A DNA stretch of 64,000 bases. It comes from Nocardiopsis sp. CC223A. GTDB taxonomy: Bacteria; Actinomycetota; Actinomycetes; Streptosporangiales; Streptosporangiaceae. Shown one piece after another: positions 35,903 to 47,885 of the stretch. A model generated the notes under the pieces. It made no database searches. It saw nothing but the letters and a program-made list of their open reading frames with translations, and had not been told where the DNA came from. The stretch is taken from assembly GCF_030766825.1 (NCBI RefSeq), contig NZ_JASFDV010000008.1:1-64000 (forward strand). The letters are read 5' to 3'. Position 1 is the first letter of the stretch. Every line of letters begins with the position of its first letter. The translations under genes and the position numbers were made by a program.

Positions 35903-37084
35903 TCAGTTCTTGAAGAAGGCGCGGTAGGGGCGCAGCAGGCCGCCGAACACGCCCCGGTTCGGGTCCAGCTGGGTGCTGAGCTTGAGGTCACCCTCGGCCC
36001 AGCCCTTGAGCTCCTCCTCGAACGGGGCCAGCGCCCCCGAGTCCGGGTCGAGGTAGAACAGCATGTCCTTGCGTCCGGGCACGGTCTGGTGCATGAACAG
36101 GGCGCCGTTGTCGCCCAGCACCCGGTTGAGCCGGTTCTCCAACTCCTGGAGGGCGAGCGCGGACGACTCACCCGGGGTACCGTCGGCGGCGGTCTCGGCG
36201 TAGGGCACGACCACGCGCACGGCCAGGGTGAACGCCGGGAAGTCGCGGCGGGTCAACGGGTGGCGGGCGGAGAAGGTCACCCGCCCGCGCCCCGGGCCGG
36301 TCCCGTGCAGGGTGACCCAGCCGCCCTCGCCGCCGCCGATCATGTCGACCATCTGGCGGACCGTCGAGGGGATCGAGGTGGGCGGCAGCGGGTCCATGGG
36401 CGACTCGTCGAGCGGGTCCACCTTGGCGATGTAGCGGACCACGTCGTCCTCGCCCAGGGCGAGCAGCACCACGTGGTCGGCCAGGGAGCGGCGCACCTCC
36501 TCGGACAGGAACATGTTGTCCGGGTGGTAGACGCCCACCTCGATCCGGCCCGAGGCGTGGTCCACGCGCATCGACACCGACACGTGGGACAGGTCCAGCT
36601 CGTGGTCCTCCCAGCGCAGGGTCCTGGTCAGGCCGTCGTGGTCGGCGGGCCGCGCCGGGAGGAACCGCCAGGCGCCGTCCTCGGGGGCCGAGCGCGCCCA
36701 GCGCTCGGACTGGATGCGGGCGTCGTCGGAGGGACCCGGGCGCAGGGTGAGGGCGTGGGCGGCGGGCTCGGCGAGGGAGCCGGGGTCGTCCAGCGCCGCC
36801 AGCCGCTCCAGCAGCTCGTCGGGGTCGACGTCCATCGACAGGTCCAGGTCGGTCAGGTCCGGCCTGGGCGTGGCCGGTGCCGGTCCCACCTCCCAGTCCA
36901 GGTCCGGGTGCAGGGCCTTGACCAGCGCGGTCACCCGTTCGGCGGCCTCGTCGGCGACCGGGCGGTCCGCCTCGACGGCCTCGGTCAGGGGGCCGCGCAG
37001 GGACGGCCAGGCCTCCCAGAACGCGGAGATCGCGGCGGTCGGGTCGGTGGTGTCGTTGGAGCGGCGACGACGGAACAGAGCCAT
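35903..37084 (-). CDS. Hypothetical protein, possible DUF695-like C-terminal domain
   Basis: 393 residues from the ATG at 37084. Cytoplasmic, no TM segment. The N-terminus MALFRRRRSNDTTDPTAAIS is basic, the middle acidic. The C-terminal part (LENRLNRVLGDNGALFMHQT, then GRKDMLFYLDPDS) recalls DUF695 domains, which occur with RNase-regulator folds; this assignment is tentative. Its start is 75 bp from the divergent mnmA start, so the two share a promoter region; the same neighbour pair occurs in related actinobacteria as far as I recall. Confidence 0.7.
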   Translation of the reverse strand: MALFRRRRSNDTTDPTAAISAFWEAWPSLRGPLTEAVEADRPVADEAAERVTALVKALHPDLDWEVGPAPATPRPDLTDLDLSMDVDPDELLERLAALDDPGSLAEPAAHALTLRPGPSDDARIQSERWARSAPEDGAWRFLPARPADHDGLTRTLRWEDHELDLSHVSVSMRVDHASGRIEVGVYHPDNMFLSEEVRRSLADHVVLLALGEDDVVRYIAKVDPLDESPMDPLPPTSIPSTVRQMVDMIGGGEGGWVTLHGTGPGRGRVTFSARHPLTRRDFPAFTLAVRVVVPYAETAADGTPGESSALALQELENRLNRVLGDNGALFMHQTVPGRKDMLFYLDPDSGALAPFEEELKGWAEGDLKLSTQLDPNRGVFGGLLRPYRAFFKN

Positions 37085-37158
37085 GGGTCGATTTTCGCAG
37101 AAGCGGACGACCACACCCGCCCCGCACACCCCCGACGGGCGCATAGTCTGGAACCACT

Positions 37159-38256
37159 ATGACTTTGCGTGTACTGGCCGCCATGTCGGGCGGGGTCGAT
37201 TCCGCGGTCGCCGCGGCCCGGGTGGCCGAAGCCGGCCACGACGTCACCGGTGTCCACCTGGCGCTCTCCAAGAACCCGCAGTCCTACCGCACGGGCGCCC
37301 GCGGGTGCTGCACGGTGGAGGACTCCCACGACGCCCGCCGGGCCGCGGACGTCATCGGCATCCCCTTCTACGTGTGGGACATGTCGGAGGAGTTCGACCG
37401 CGAGGTGGTGCAGGACTTCGTCGCCGAGTACGAGTCGGGCAACACCCCCAACCCGTGCCTGCGCTGCAACGAGAAGATCAAGTTCGAGGCCGTGCTGGAC
37501 CGTGCCGTCGCACTGGGCTTCGACGCGGTCGCCACCGGCCACCACGTCCGCAAGCTCGACGGGCGGCTGGTGCGCAGCGTGGACCAGGCCAAGGACCAGT
37601 CGTACGTGCTGGGCGTGCTCACCGCCGAGCAGGTGGAGCACGCGATGTTCCCGCTGGGCGACTGCACCAAGGAGGAGGTGCGGGCCGAGGCGGAGCGGCG
37701 CGGCCTGTCGGTGGCCGACAAGCCCGACAGCCACGACATCTGCTTCATCGCCGACGGCGACACCGCCGGATTCCTCAACCGCAGGCTGGGGGAGCGGCCG
37801 GGGGAGATCCTCGACGAGGACGGCAACGTGCTGGGCTCGCACGGCGGGGCGCACGCGTTCACGGTGGGCCAGCGCAAGGGCCTGGGCCTGGGCGGTTCCC
37901 CGAACCCGCGCTACGTGCTGTCCATCGAGCCGGTGGACAACACGGTGACGGTGGGCCCGCGCGAGGCGCTGCGGGTGGACGGGATCACCGGGGTGCGCCC
38001 GGTGTGGAGCGGTTCGGAGCCGCTGACCGAGCCCACCGACTGCCACGTGCAGCTGCGCGCCCACGGCGAGGTGTACCGGGCGACGGTGCACCAGCGGGAC
38101 GGCGGCGACGGCCCCGAGCTGGTGGTCCGGCTGGCCGAGCCCGCCACCGGGGTGGCGACCGGGCAGGCCGTGGTGGTCTACGACGGCGACCGGGGCGACA
38201 CGGTGCTGGGGTCGGCGACGATCTCCGCGACGTCGCGCGCGGCGGTCTCCGCCTGA
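37159..38256 (+). CDS. mnmA: tRNA-specific 2-thiouridylase MnmA
   Basis: 365 residues. PP-loop SGGVDS at 10-15 binds [15 protein letters not shown] and DICFIADGD hold the two catalytic cysteines used to thiolate U34 of tRNA(Lys, Glu, Gln). [15 protein letters not shown] is the conserved central motif and a C-terminal beta-barrel follows. All key residues are present and length is normal. First of a housekeeping block (mnmA, DedA-like, metE-like, ligA) conserved in Streptomyces-type genomes. Confidence 0.96.
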   Translation: MTLRVLAAMSGGVDSAVAAARVAEAGHDVTGVHLALSKNPQSYRTGARGCCTVEDSHDARRAADVIGIPFYVWDMSEEFDREVVQDFVAEYESGNTPNPCLRCNEKIKFEAVLDRAVALGFDAVATGHHVRKLDGRLVRSVDQAKDQSYVLGVLTAEQVEHAMFPLGDCTKEEVRAEAERRGLSVADKPDSHDICFIADGDTAGFLNRRLGERPGEILDEDGNVLGSHGGAHAFTVGQRKGLGLGGSPNPRYVLSIEPVDNTVTVGPREALRVDGITGVRPVWSGSEPLTEPTDCHVQLRAHGEVYRATVHQRDGGDGPELVVRLAEPATGVATGQAVVVYDGDRGDTVLGSATISATSRAAVSA

Positions 38257-38367
38257 CCCGGGTGTGAGCCACGGGTGGGCAGGGCGTGAGCCTCGCCACT
38301 TACCGGACTAAAAGGGACGAACAGGGCAGCTTTTCGATCACGTTCCGACCTTTGCCCCTTGCCCGGG

Positions 38368-38386
38368 TTAGGTAAGGCAATGCAAA
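38368..38386. promoter_or_regulatory. Candidate DtxR/IdeR (iron) box
   Basis: TTAGGTAAGGCAATGCAAA matches the actinobacterial iron box TTAGGTTAGGCTAACCTAA at 14 of 19 positions, with the left half nearly perfect. It lies 31 bp before the ATG of the DedA-like gene, where a repressor would cover the promoter. Confidence 0.55.
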
Positions 38387-38417
38387 CTCAGGGGGGTCAA
38401 GGTTGGGAGACCGGTCC

Positions 38418-39113
38418 ATGCCCCAGTTCGCTTTCCTCGAAGGACAACCCTTCTGGGTCGTCTACTTCACCCTGCTCGTCGTCATCCTGCTGCGCGCCCC
38501 CGCGACGTACTGGATCGGCCGCGGGCTGGGTGCCGGGGTGAACCGCAGCCGCATGGGCGCCCGCCTGGGACCCCGCCTGGAGCGGGCCAGGAACCTCGTG
38601 GACCGCTACGGCGCGCCCGTGGTCACCCTGAGCTTCTTCACCGTCGGCATGCAGACCGCCATCAACCTGTCCGCGGGGGTGGTGCGGATGCGCTTCCCGC
38701 GCTACTTCGCCGCCGTGTTCCTGGGCGGCCTGGCCTGGGCGGGCCTGTGGGGCATGGTCATCGCCGGGCTCGTCGGCACCTGGCTCGAACTCTTCCTCGA
38801 CTCGCCGTGGACCGCCGTGGGCGTCATCGCGGCGGCCGCGGTGCTGGTCACCGCCATGGTGCTGGTGCGCCGTCGGCGGGGCCGCGGGGCACCGGCGGCC
38901 GAGCGGACCGCCGGGGGCGTGGGCGTCGAGGACGATGCCGCCGCCCGGGACGCGGGCGGCGAGGGCGACGCCGCCGCCGGGGGCGCGGGCGTGGAGGACG
39001 ACGCCGCCGCCCGGGACGCGGGCACCGTTCGGGAGCCGGGCACCGCCCGGGAGACGGAGCCCGACACCGGGTCCGGGGCCGATACCGCCCCCGAACACAC
39101 CGCCGCAGGCTGA
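38418..39113 (+). CDS. DedA/SNARE-associated-like membrane protein
   Basis: 231 residues; ATG 38418 has GGGAGA 7 nt upstream, better than a TTG 15 nt earlier. Helices at about 10-30, 65-85, 95-125 and 135-155 surround RLGPRLERARNLVDRYGAPV and TVGMQTAINLSAGVVRM, which resemble the membrane-embedded core of DedA proteins implicated in lipid-carrier transport. It is shorter than canonical DedA at the N-terminus. The C-terminal 70 residues are a low-complexity acidic tail with a duplicated GVEDDAAARDAG segment. An iron-box-like sequence precedes it. Confidence 0.8.
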   Translation: MPQFAFLEGQPFWVVYFTLLVVILLRAPATYWIGRGLGAGVNRSRMGARLGPRLERARNLVDRYGAPVVTLSFFTVGMQTAINLSAGVVRMRFPRYFAAVFLGGLAWAGLWGMVIAGLVGTWLELFLDSPWTAVGVIAAAAVLVTAMVLVRRRRGRGAPAAERTAGGVGVEDDAAARDAGGEGDAAAGGAGVEDDAAARDAGTVREPGTARETEPDTGSGADTAPEHTAAG

Positions 39114-39203
39114 CCCGCCCCGCCGTCCGCGCCCGGGTCCGGACCGGCCGGACGGCCGCGCCGTACCGTCCCTTGGCCTCCCGTTGCCCTAACCTTGGGC
39201 GAT

Positions 39204-40247
39204 GTGAGCGAACAGCACCCCTACCCCTGGCCCGCCGCCTCCTCCACCGGGGTCGGGTCCTGGCCCGGAGAGGACCCCGACGAGGCCGTCCGCACCGTCC
39301 TGGGCGAACTTCCCGACCTGCCGCACCTGCCCGAGCTGCCCGGCCGCGGGGTCGGCGCCGACATGGTCGGCCGCACCGCCGGGCTCCTGGTGGAGTTCCC
39401 CGTCGAGGTGCAGCCCACCGGCTGGCGTGTCGCCGACACCCCCGGCCGCGACCTGTACCGCGCCCACGGCTTCCTCTCCCGCGACCTGGACGTCCTGGCC
39501 GAGCACGCCCACGCCTACGAGGGCGCTCTCAAGATCCAGGTGGCCGGCCCCTGGACGATGGCGGCCTCCGTCGAACTGCGCAACGGCCAGCGCATGGTCG
39601 CCGACCCCGGTGCCTACCGCGACCTGGCCGCCTCCCACCTGGAGGGCGTGCGCGCGCACCTCGCCGAGGTCCGCAAACGGGTGCCCGGCGCCCGCCTCCT
39701 CGTCCAGGTGGACGAGCCCTCCCTGCCCGCCGTCCTGCTGGGCGCACTGCCCACCGCCAGCGGCTACGGGCGGCTGCGCGCGGTGGACCGGGTTCGCGTG
39801 GAGGAGGTGCTGCGCACCCTGTTCGGGGTCATCGAGGAGGCCGGGGCGGTGCCCGCCGTCCACTGCTGCGCCGCCGACGCCCCGCTGGACCTGCTGCGCC
39901 GCAGCGGCGCACGGGCGCTGAGCCTGGACGCCGCGCTGCTCGACCGGCGCCACGACGACATGATCGGTACCGCCGTCGAAGCCGGGGTCGGCCTGCTGCT
40001 CGGCGTCGTTCCGGCGGTCGATCCGCCCCCCGCGCAGCGCGATCGAATGTCCGACCCGGCGACTAACGTCGAGGTCGTACGCGAGTTGTGGAACCGGCTG
40101 GGTTTCGGCCCTGACCTGCTGACCCGTGCGGTGGTGCCCACCCCCGCGTGCGGGCTGGCCGGTGCCTCCCCCGAGCACGCCCGGGCGGCCCTGAAGGCCG
40201 TGCGGGACGGGGCGCGGGTCCTGCGGGACGAGCCCCACAGGTCGTAG
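39204..40247 (+). CDS. MetE-like (cobalamin-independent methionine synthase C-terminal domain) protein
   Basis: 347 residues from GTG 39204; TAACCT 12 bp upstream suggests a leaderless transcript. TIM-barrel of the UROD/MetE superfamily: STGVGSWPG near the start, LKIQVAGPWTMAASVEL mid-barrel, LLVQVDEPSLPAVL, and AVHCCAADAPLDLL with the Cys/His typical of the zinc site. It is about half the size of full MetE and lacks its N-terminal domain, so it may be a dedicated methyltransferase rather than a complete synthase. Its place between mnmA and ligA is conserved in actinomycetes. Confidence 0.88.
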   Translation: MSEQHPYPWPAASSTGVGSWPGEDPDEAVRTVLGELPDLPHLPELPGRGVGADMVGRTAGLLVEFPVEVQPTGWRVADTPGRDLYRAHGFLSRDLDVLAEHAHAYEGALKIQVAGPWTMAASVELRNGQRMVADPGAYRDLAASHLEGVRAHLAEVRKRVPGARLLVQVDEPSLPAVLLGALPTASGYGRLRAVDRVRVEEVLRTLFGVIEEAGAVPAVHCCAADAPLDLLRRSGARALSLDAALLDRRHDDMIGTAVEAGVGLLLGVVPAVDPPPAQRDRMSDPATNVEVVRELWNRLGFGPDLLTRAVVPTPACGLAGASPEHARAALKAVRDGARVLRDEPHRS

Positions 40248-42536
<2,289 letters not shown>

Positions 42537-42543
42537 CGCACCG

Positions 42544-42626
42544 GATACGGCGGCCCGGGGTCCGGATCCGCACGCCCGTTCGGCGGGCGGCGGATCGGGG
42601 TTCGTTCCGGGCCGCCGTATCTTTTT
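42544..42626 (+). terminator. Intrinsic terminator after ligA
   Basis: Left arm GATACGGCGGCCCGG (42544-42558) pairs exactly with 42607-42621, followed by TTTTT. The 48-nt loop contains a second GC-rich stem. Only 7 bp after the ligA stop. Confidence 0.87.
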
Positions 42627-42854
42627 CCCGGTTCAGGCCACAATCGACCCGCATCTTGGTTAACTGATAGTTCCGAACAGGCGACACTTGGTGACGAAGC
42701 GGCGTAAGGTGGACAATGTGCCCCGTAAAACGGGCATCACCGATCCCGGGATTCGGTCATGGAGGGGTGACCGCTCCCGCAGGCCGGAACCATCAGGAGC
42801 GGCGGCACCGACGGTGTCGACGGTCTCCGCGTCCCCCTCATGAGGACAGTACGC

Positions 42855-45044
42855 ATGAGAGACCCCATCAGCACCCGGGATATCGGCCCCCGCGCCGGCA
42901 CCCCGCTCTGGCTGTACATGACGGGCACCGTCGTCTCCGGGACGCTCCTGCTCGCCGCCGCCCTGCTGTGGGCCGGTCCCGCCCTGCTCCGGTACGCCGT
43001 CGAACCCCTCACCTGGGTCCTGCTCGTCATGGTCGTGCTGGGCGAGCTGCGCCCCATCGCCATCCCAGGGCAGGCGCCCGGCGACGGCGCCCCCACCTCG
43101 CTGCCGTTCTCCCTGGCCCTGGTCATCTTCCAGGGGCTGCCCCTGGCCGGGCTCGTCCAGGCCGCCGCCACCGTCGTCGCCGGGTTCGCCCGCGGCCACG
43201 CCGCCCACCGCACCGCGTTCAACGCCGCCCAGTACGTGCTGGCCCTGGGCGCCGCCGACGCCGTCCTGCGCCTGGTCCTGCCGCCGCTGCGCGCCACCGA
43301 CTGGATCCCCGCCGGTGAGGACCTCCTCGCCGTCGGCCTGGCCGGGGCCGCCTACTTCCTGGTCAACCGGGTGCTGGTGACCTGCGCCGTCGCCATGCAC
43401 GAACGCGTGCCGCTGTCCCAGGTGATGTCCAAGGGCATCGGGCGCCAGGCCCGGATCAACGCCGTCCTCATCGCCCTGGCCCCCCTCGTCGCCGTCGCCG
43501 CGACCCACTCGGTGCTGTACGTGCCGCTGTTCGCGCTGCCCCTCCTCGCCCTGCACGCCAGCGCCCTGCTGTCGGTCAAACGCGACCACCAGGCCAACCA
43601 CGACGAACTCACCGGACTGGCCAACCGCAAACTCCTCACCGTCCGGGCCCACCAGGAGATCGACGCCGCCCGCAGGCGCGGCGGCCGGGTCGGTCTGCTC
43701 CTGCTCGACCTGGACCGGTTCAAGGAGGTCAACGACACCCTGGGGCACCCCACCGGGGACCGGCTGCTGCAAACGGTCGCCGGGCGGCTCACCCACAGCG
43801 TCCGCCCCGGCGATCTCGTCGCCCGGCTCGGCGGCGACGAGTTCGCCGTCCTGCTGCCCCAGATCCGCGACACCGAGGCCGCCGCCGAGGTCGCCGCCCG
43901 GCTGCGCGGCGCCCTGAGCGAACCCGTCCGCCTCGACGGCATGGACCTCGACCTGGAGGCCAGCATCGGCATCGCCCTGCACCCCGAGGACGCCGTCGAC
44001 TTCGAGCACCTCATGCAGCGCGCCGACGTCGCCATGTACGTCGCCAAGTCCGCCCGCTCGGGGGTGGAGTCCTACGACCCCGGCAAGGACCGCAACTCCA
44101 CCGCCCGGCTCAGCCTGTTCAGCGAACTGCGCCGCGGCCTCACCGAGGGCGCCCTGGAGATGCACTACCAGCCCAAGGTCAGCCTGGACGACGGGCACCC
44201 CGTCGGACTGGAGGCCCTGGCCCGCTGGCGGCACCCCACCCGGGGACTGCTGGAACCCGGGGAGTTCATGCCGGTCGTGGAGGAGTCCCACCTGTTCCGG
44301 GCGTTCACCGGACAGGTCCTGGACATCACCCTCGCCCGCACCGCGCGCTGGCGCGAGCACGGCGTGATGCTGCCCGTCTCCGTCAACCTGGGCGTACGCG
44401 AACTCCTGCACCCCGACCTGCCCGGCACCGTGGCCGCCGCCCTGGCCGAACACGGGATCCCACCCGAGCGGCTGGTTCTGGAGATCGGCGAGAACGCCCT
44501 CATCACCGACACCGAGGCCGCCACCGCCGCCGTCCACCGGCTGCGCGACCTGGGGGTGGGGCTGGCCCTCGACGACTTCGGGACCGGCCACTTCACCCTG
44601 GTCCAGCTCGCCGGGCTGCCGCTGGACGAGGTCAAGATCCACGGGTCGTTCACCGCCCGCCTCACCGACGGCACCGGCAACGGGCCCACCGTCGTCCGCG
44701 CCGCCATCGCCCTGGTCAACGCGCTCGGCATGCGCGCCACCGCCGAGGGCGTCCAGACCCGGGCCCTGGCCGAGGCCGCCCGCGACACCGGCTGCCAGGC
44801 CGCCCAGGGCCACTACTTCGCCCGGCCCATGCCCGCCGCCGACGTCCCCGCCTGGCTCGCCGAGCACCGGGAGGGCGGCCGTGGCGGGCCGGGTGGTGGG
44901 CCGGGTGATCCGGGTTCCGGTCTCGGTGGGTCGGGTGGTCGGGCGGGGGGTCCGGGTTCCGGTCTCGGTGGGTCGGATGGTGGGCCGGGTGATCCGGGTC
45001 CCGGCCTCGGTGTACCGGCACCGGGGACGGCGGGGGAGCCATAG
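42855..45044 (+). CDS. Membrane-bound GGDEF-EAL cyclic-di-GMP protein
   Basis: 729 residues. ATG 42855 has GAGGA 9 nt upstream and is preferred over an ATG 15 nt earlier. About six TM helices in residues 20-235 form a sensor-like membrane domain. The GGDEF domain with intact GGDEF is at 326-330. The EAL domain has EAL at 453-455 and DDFGTGHF. Both active sites look intact, so it may make or break c-di-GMP, which controls development in actinomycetes. The tail from about residue 675 is a Gly/Pro/Ser repeat (GGPGDPGSGLGGSGG repeated), encoded by about 45-bp direct DNA repeats. Confidence 0.92.
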   Translation: MRDPISTRDIGPRAGTPLWLYMTGTVVSGTLLLAAALLWAGPALLRYAVEPLTWVLLVMVVLGELRPIAIPGQAPGDGAPTSLPFSLALVIFQGLPLAGLVQAAATVVAGFARGHAAHRTAFNAAQYVLALGAADAVLRLVLPPLRATDWIPAGEDLLAVGLAGAAYFLVNRVLVTCAVAMHERVPLSQVMSKGIGRQARINAVLIALAPLVAVAATHSVLYVPLFALPLLALHASALLSVKRDHQANHDELTGLANRKLLTVRAHQEIDAARRRGGRVGLLLLDLDRFKEVNDTLGHPTGDRLLQTVAGRLTHSVRPGDLVARLGGDEFAVLLPQIRDTEAAAEVAARLRGALSEPVRLDGMDLDLEASIGIALHPEDAVDFEHLMQRADVAMYVAKSARSGVESYDPGKDRNSTARLSLFSELRRGLTEGALEMHYQPKVSLDDGHPVGLEALARWRHPTRGLLEPGEFMPVVEESHLFRAFTGQVLDITLARTARWREHGVMLPVSVNLGVRELLHPDLPGTVAAALAEHGIPPERLVLEIGENALITDTEAATAAVHRLRDLGVGLALDDFGTGHFTLVQLAGLPLDEVKIHGSFTARLTDGTGNGPTVVRAAIALVNALGMRATAEGVQTRALAEAARDTGCQAAQGHYFARPMPAADVPAWLAEHREGGRGGPGGGPGDPGSGLGGSGGRAGGPGSGLGGSDGGPGDPGPGLGVPAPGTAGEP

Positions 45045-45088
45045 GATTGACGGGATAGTCCGTCCGCCGAAGAAACGGTTAGTCACTC

Positions 45089-45388
45089 ATGACCGCCATC
45101 ACCCGCGATGAGGTCGCGCACCTCGCCCGGTTGTCGCGGCTGGCGCTCGACGAGAGCGAGCTCGACACGCTCGCCGCCCAGCTCGGTGACATCCTCACCG
45201 CCGTGGCCAAGGTGCAGGAGGTCGCCCAGGGCGACATCCCGCCGAGCTCGCACGCCCTGCCGCTGACCAACGTCTTCCGTCCCGACGAGGCGCAGCCGTG
45301 CCTCACCCCGGAGCAGGCCCTGTCCGGAGCCCCGGCGGTGGAGGAGCAGCGGTTCCGGGTCCCGCGCATCCTCGGGGAGGAGGAGTAG
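45089..45388 (+). CDS. gatC: Asp-tRNA(Asn)/Glu-tRNA(Gln) amidotransferase subunit C
   Basis: 99 residues. [20 protein letters not shown] is the conserved N-terminal helix, and a long loop wraps the GatA-GatB interface. It stabilises the GatCAB complex that converts misacylated Glu-tRNA(Gln) or Asp-tRNA(Asn). It ends 2 bp before gatA, so co-translated with it. gatB lies 8.3 kb downstream beyond an insertion-like block. Confidence 0.96.
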   Translation: MTAITRDEVAHLARLSRLALDESELDTLAAQLGDILTAVAKVQEVAQGDIPPSSHALPLTNVFRPDEAQPCLTPEQALSGAPAVEEQRFRVPRILGEEE

Positions 45389-45390
45389 CC

Positions 45391-46890
45391 ATGAGCGACA
45401 TCGTGAGCCTGAGCGCCGCCGACCTCGGCGCGGCGATCAAGGCGGGCGAGATCTCCGCCCAGGAGGCCACCACCGCCTACCTGGACCGGATCGAGGCCGT
45501 GGACGGCGACGTCAACGCCTTCCTCCACGTGCGCCGCGAGACCGCCCTGGAGCAGGCCCGGGCCGTGGACGCCCGCCGCGCCGCGGGCGAGGAGCAGGGG
45601 CCGCTCGCCGGCGTGCCCGTCGCCCACAAGGACGTGTTCACCACCAAGGACATGCCCACCACCGCCGCCTCCAAGATCCTGGAGGGCTGGCAGCCGCCCT
45701 ACGACGCCACCGTCACCGCGCGCCTGCGCGAGGCCGGGCTGGTCATCCTGGGCAAGACCAACATGGACGAGTTCGCGATGGGTTCCTCCACCGAGAACTC
45801 CGCCTACCAGGTCACCCGCAACCCGTGGGACACCGACCGCATCCCCGGCGGCTCCTCGGGCGGGTCCTCCGCGGCCGTCGCCGCGTTCGAGGCCCCCCTG
45901 GCCACCGGCACCGACACCGGCGGGTCCATCCGCCAGCCCGCCGCCGTGTGCGGCCTCGTCGGCGCCAAGCCCACCTACGGCGGCTCCTCCCGGTACGGGG
46001 TGATCGCGTTCGCGTCCTCCCTGGACACCCCCGGCCCGTTCGCGCGCAACGTGCTCGACGCCGCTCTGCTCCAGGAGGCGTTCTCCGGGCACGACCCGCG
46101 CGACTCCACCTCCATCGACGCCCCCGTCCCGCCGATCGTCGAGGCCGCCCGCCGCGGCGACATCGACGGCCTGCGCGTCGGCGTGGTCAAGGAGCTGGAC
46201 AGCGACGGCTTCCAGGCCGGGGTGCGCCAGCGCTTCCACGAGAGCCTGGAACTGCTGGAGTCCCTGGGCGCCAAGATCGTCGAGGTGTCCTGCCCCAGCT
46301 TCGACGCCGCCCTGTCGGCGTACTACCTCATCGCGCCCAGCGAGTGCTCGTCCAACCTGGCCCGGTTCGACGCCATGCGCTACGGCCTGCGGGTGGGCGA
46401 CGACGGCACGCGCAGCGCCGAGGAGGTCATGTCGCTGACCCGCGCCCAGGGCTTCGGGCCGGAGGTCAAGCGGCGGATCATGCTGGGGACGTACGCGCTG
46501 TCCAGCGGGTACTACGACGCCTACTACGGCAGCGCCCAGCAGGTGCGGACGCTCATCAAGCGCGACTTCGACGCGGCGTTCGAGAACGTGGACGTGCTGG
46601 TCTCGCCGACCACGCCGACCACCGCGTTCCCGATCGGCGAGCGCGCCGAGGACCCGATGGCGATGTACCTGGCGGACCTGTGCACCATCCCGTCCAACCT
46701 GGCGGGCAACGCGGCGCTGTCGGTGCCGTGCGGCCTGGCGCCGGAGGACGGGCTGCCGGTGGGCTTGCAGATCATGGCGCCGCCGCTGGCCGACGACCGC
46801 ACCTACCGGGTGGCGGCCGCGGTCGAGCGCGCCCTGACCGACCGGGACGGCGCACTGATCGCGCGCAGCCCCTACGCGGTCAACGGCTAG
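45391..46890 (+). CDS. gatA: Asp-tRNA(Asn)/Glu-tRNA(Gln) amidotransferase subunit A
   Basis: 499 residues; GGAGGAG precedes the ATG. Amidase-signature triad visible: Lys in VPVAHKDVF, cis-Ser in GGSIRQPAA, and nucleophile Ser in [12 protein letters not shown]. It hydrolyses glutamine and channels ammonia to GatB. Length and residues are normal. A 20-bp-stem hairpin terminator lies 6 bp after the stop, ending the operon without gatB, unlike the contiguous gatCAB seen in most actinobacteria. Confidence 0.97.
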   Translation: MSDIVSLSAADLGAAIKAGEISAQEATTAYLDRIEAVDGDVNAFLHVRRETALEQARAVDARRAAGEEQGPLAGVPVAHKDVFTTKDMPTTAASKILEGWQPPYDATVTARLREAGLVILGKTNMDEFAMGSSTENSAYQVTRNPWDTDRIPGGSSGGSSAAVAAFEAPLATGTDTGGSIRQPAAVCGLVGAKPTYGGSSRYGVIAFASSLDTPGPFARNVLDAALLQEAFSGHDPRDSTSIDAPVPPIVEAARRGDIDGLRVGVVKELDSDGFQAGVRQRFHESLELLESLGAKIVEVSCPSFDAALSAYYLIAPSECSSNLARFDAMRYGLRVGDDGTRSAEEVMSLTRAQGFGPEVKRRIMLGTYALSSGYYDAYYGSAQQVRTLIKRDFDAAFENVDVLVSPTTPTTAFPIGERAEDPMAMYLADLCTIPSNLAGNAALSVPCGLAPEDGLPVGLQIMAPPLADDRTYRVAAAVERALTDRDGALIARSPYAVNG

Positions 46891-46896
46891 CGATCG

Positions 46897-46948
46897 GCAC
46901 GACGGCGCCCGCCGCCCCCGTGTCGGGGCGGCGGGCGCCGTCGTGTGC
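46897..46948 (+). terminator. Long hairpin terminator after gatA
   Basis: ACGACGGCGCCCGCCGCCCC pairs perfectly with the complementary arm that starts at 46925, around a short CGTGTC loop. No T-tract, but the stem is about 20 bp and lies 9 bp after the stop. Confidence 0.75.
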
Positions 46949-47430
46949 GCCCACCGGGGGCGTCGCCTTCTGTCCGCTGTCCCGGAGGCGCTCGACCCCG
47001 ACGGGAGCGCGTCGCCGGGGGCCAGGGCTCCGGGAGCGGAAGCCGTGCCCGCTTTCCCGGCGCGGGTCGGGGTGGGGCGGGTCGCCTGAGTGCCCGCCTG
47101 TGCTCTTTTAACGTTGTGGTGGGTGGCGGGTGGGGCTGTATGGGGTCTCAGGCGCTGCGGGAGGGTGATCGCCTCCTTCGACTCCAGGGGTTCGGGCGGG
47201 CATCCCCTCCGTCCCGGGCACGCGGGGGTGGAGGCCGTGGGTGTCCTTCCGCCCCAACTCCAGGGGGTGTCCCACCCGAACGGAAACCTCGGCCCCGGCC
47301 GGAGGACATCGCTGGGCCCGGGCCGCAGGGGGTTGAGGCCGCGGTCATCTTCCCGCCCTGGCTTCAGGGGGTGTGGGTAGGGCGGTACTCGGCTCGGGCC
47401 CAAGGGGGGTGTCCACCCGATCGGGGTGCC
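46949..47430. repeat. Degenerate outer units of the 65-bp repeat family, no gene
   Basis: From about 47140 the sequence carries worn copies of the unit that is regular further right (CCCCGGCCGGAGGA, GGGCCGCAGGGGGTTG, GGGGGGTGTCCACCCGATC). Open frames are composition artefacts. Confidence 0.55.
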
Positions 47431-47885
47431 TGGCCATAGCCGGGAGGAGAATCGGGGCCTCCGCCCCGGGGGGTTGTTCACCCGCCCGGGAACCCTGGCC
47501 ACAGCCGGAGGGAGAACCGGGGCCTCCGCCCCGGGGGGTTGCCCGCCCGATCGGGGTGCCTGGCCATAGCCGGGAGGAGAATCGGGGCCTCCGCCCCGGG
47601 GGGGTGTTCACCCGCCCGGGATCCCTGGCCATAGCCGGAGGGAGAGCCGGGGCCTCCGCCCCGGGGGGGTGTTCACCCGCCCGGGATCCCTGGCCATAGC
47701 CGGAGGGAGAGCCGGGGCCTCCGCCCCGGGGGGTTGCCCGCCCGCCCGGGATCCCTGGCCATAGCCGGGAGGAGAGCCGGGGCCTCCGCCCCGGGGGGTT
47801 GTTCACCCGCCCGGGAACCCTGGCCACAGCCGGGAGGAGAACCGGAGTCCTGCACCCCAGGGGGGTTGTTCACCCGACCGGAATG
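47431..47885 (+). repeat. Strict 65-bp tandem array, seven units
   Basis: Units start at 47431, 47496, 47561, 47626, 47691, 47756 and 47821, exactly 65 bp apart. The first six are nearly identical and the seventh diverges in the middle. Each begins TGGCCATAGCCGG, contains GGAGG and then the hairpin GGGGC-CTCC-GCCCC, and ends in CACCCGCCCGGGA or a CCCGATCGGGG variant. There are no unique spacers between units, so it is not a CRISPR. It does not encode a consistent peptide, since 65 is not a multiple of three. Confidence 0.93.

Noticed and set aside
47431-47885. CRISPR array
   Set aside because: The 65-bp units are contiguous with no unique spacers, the repeat is too long, and no cas genes are nearby.
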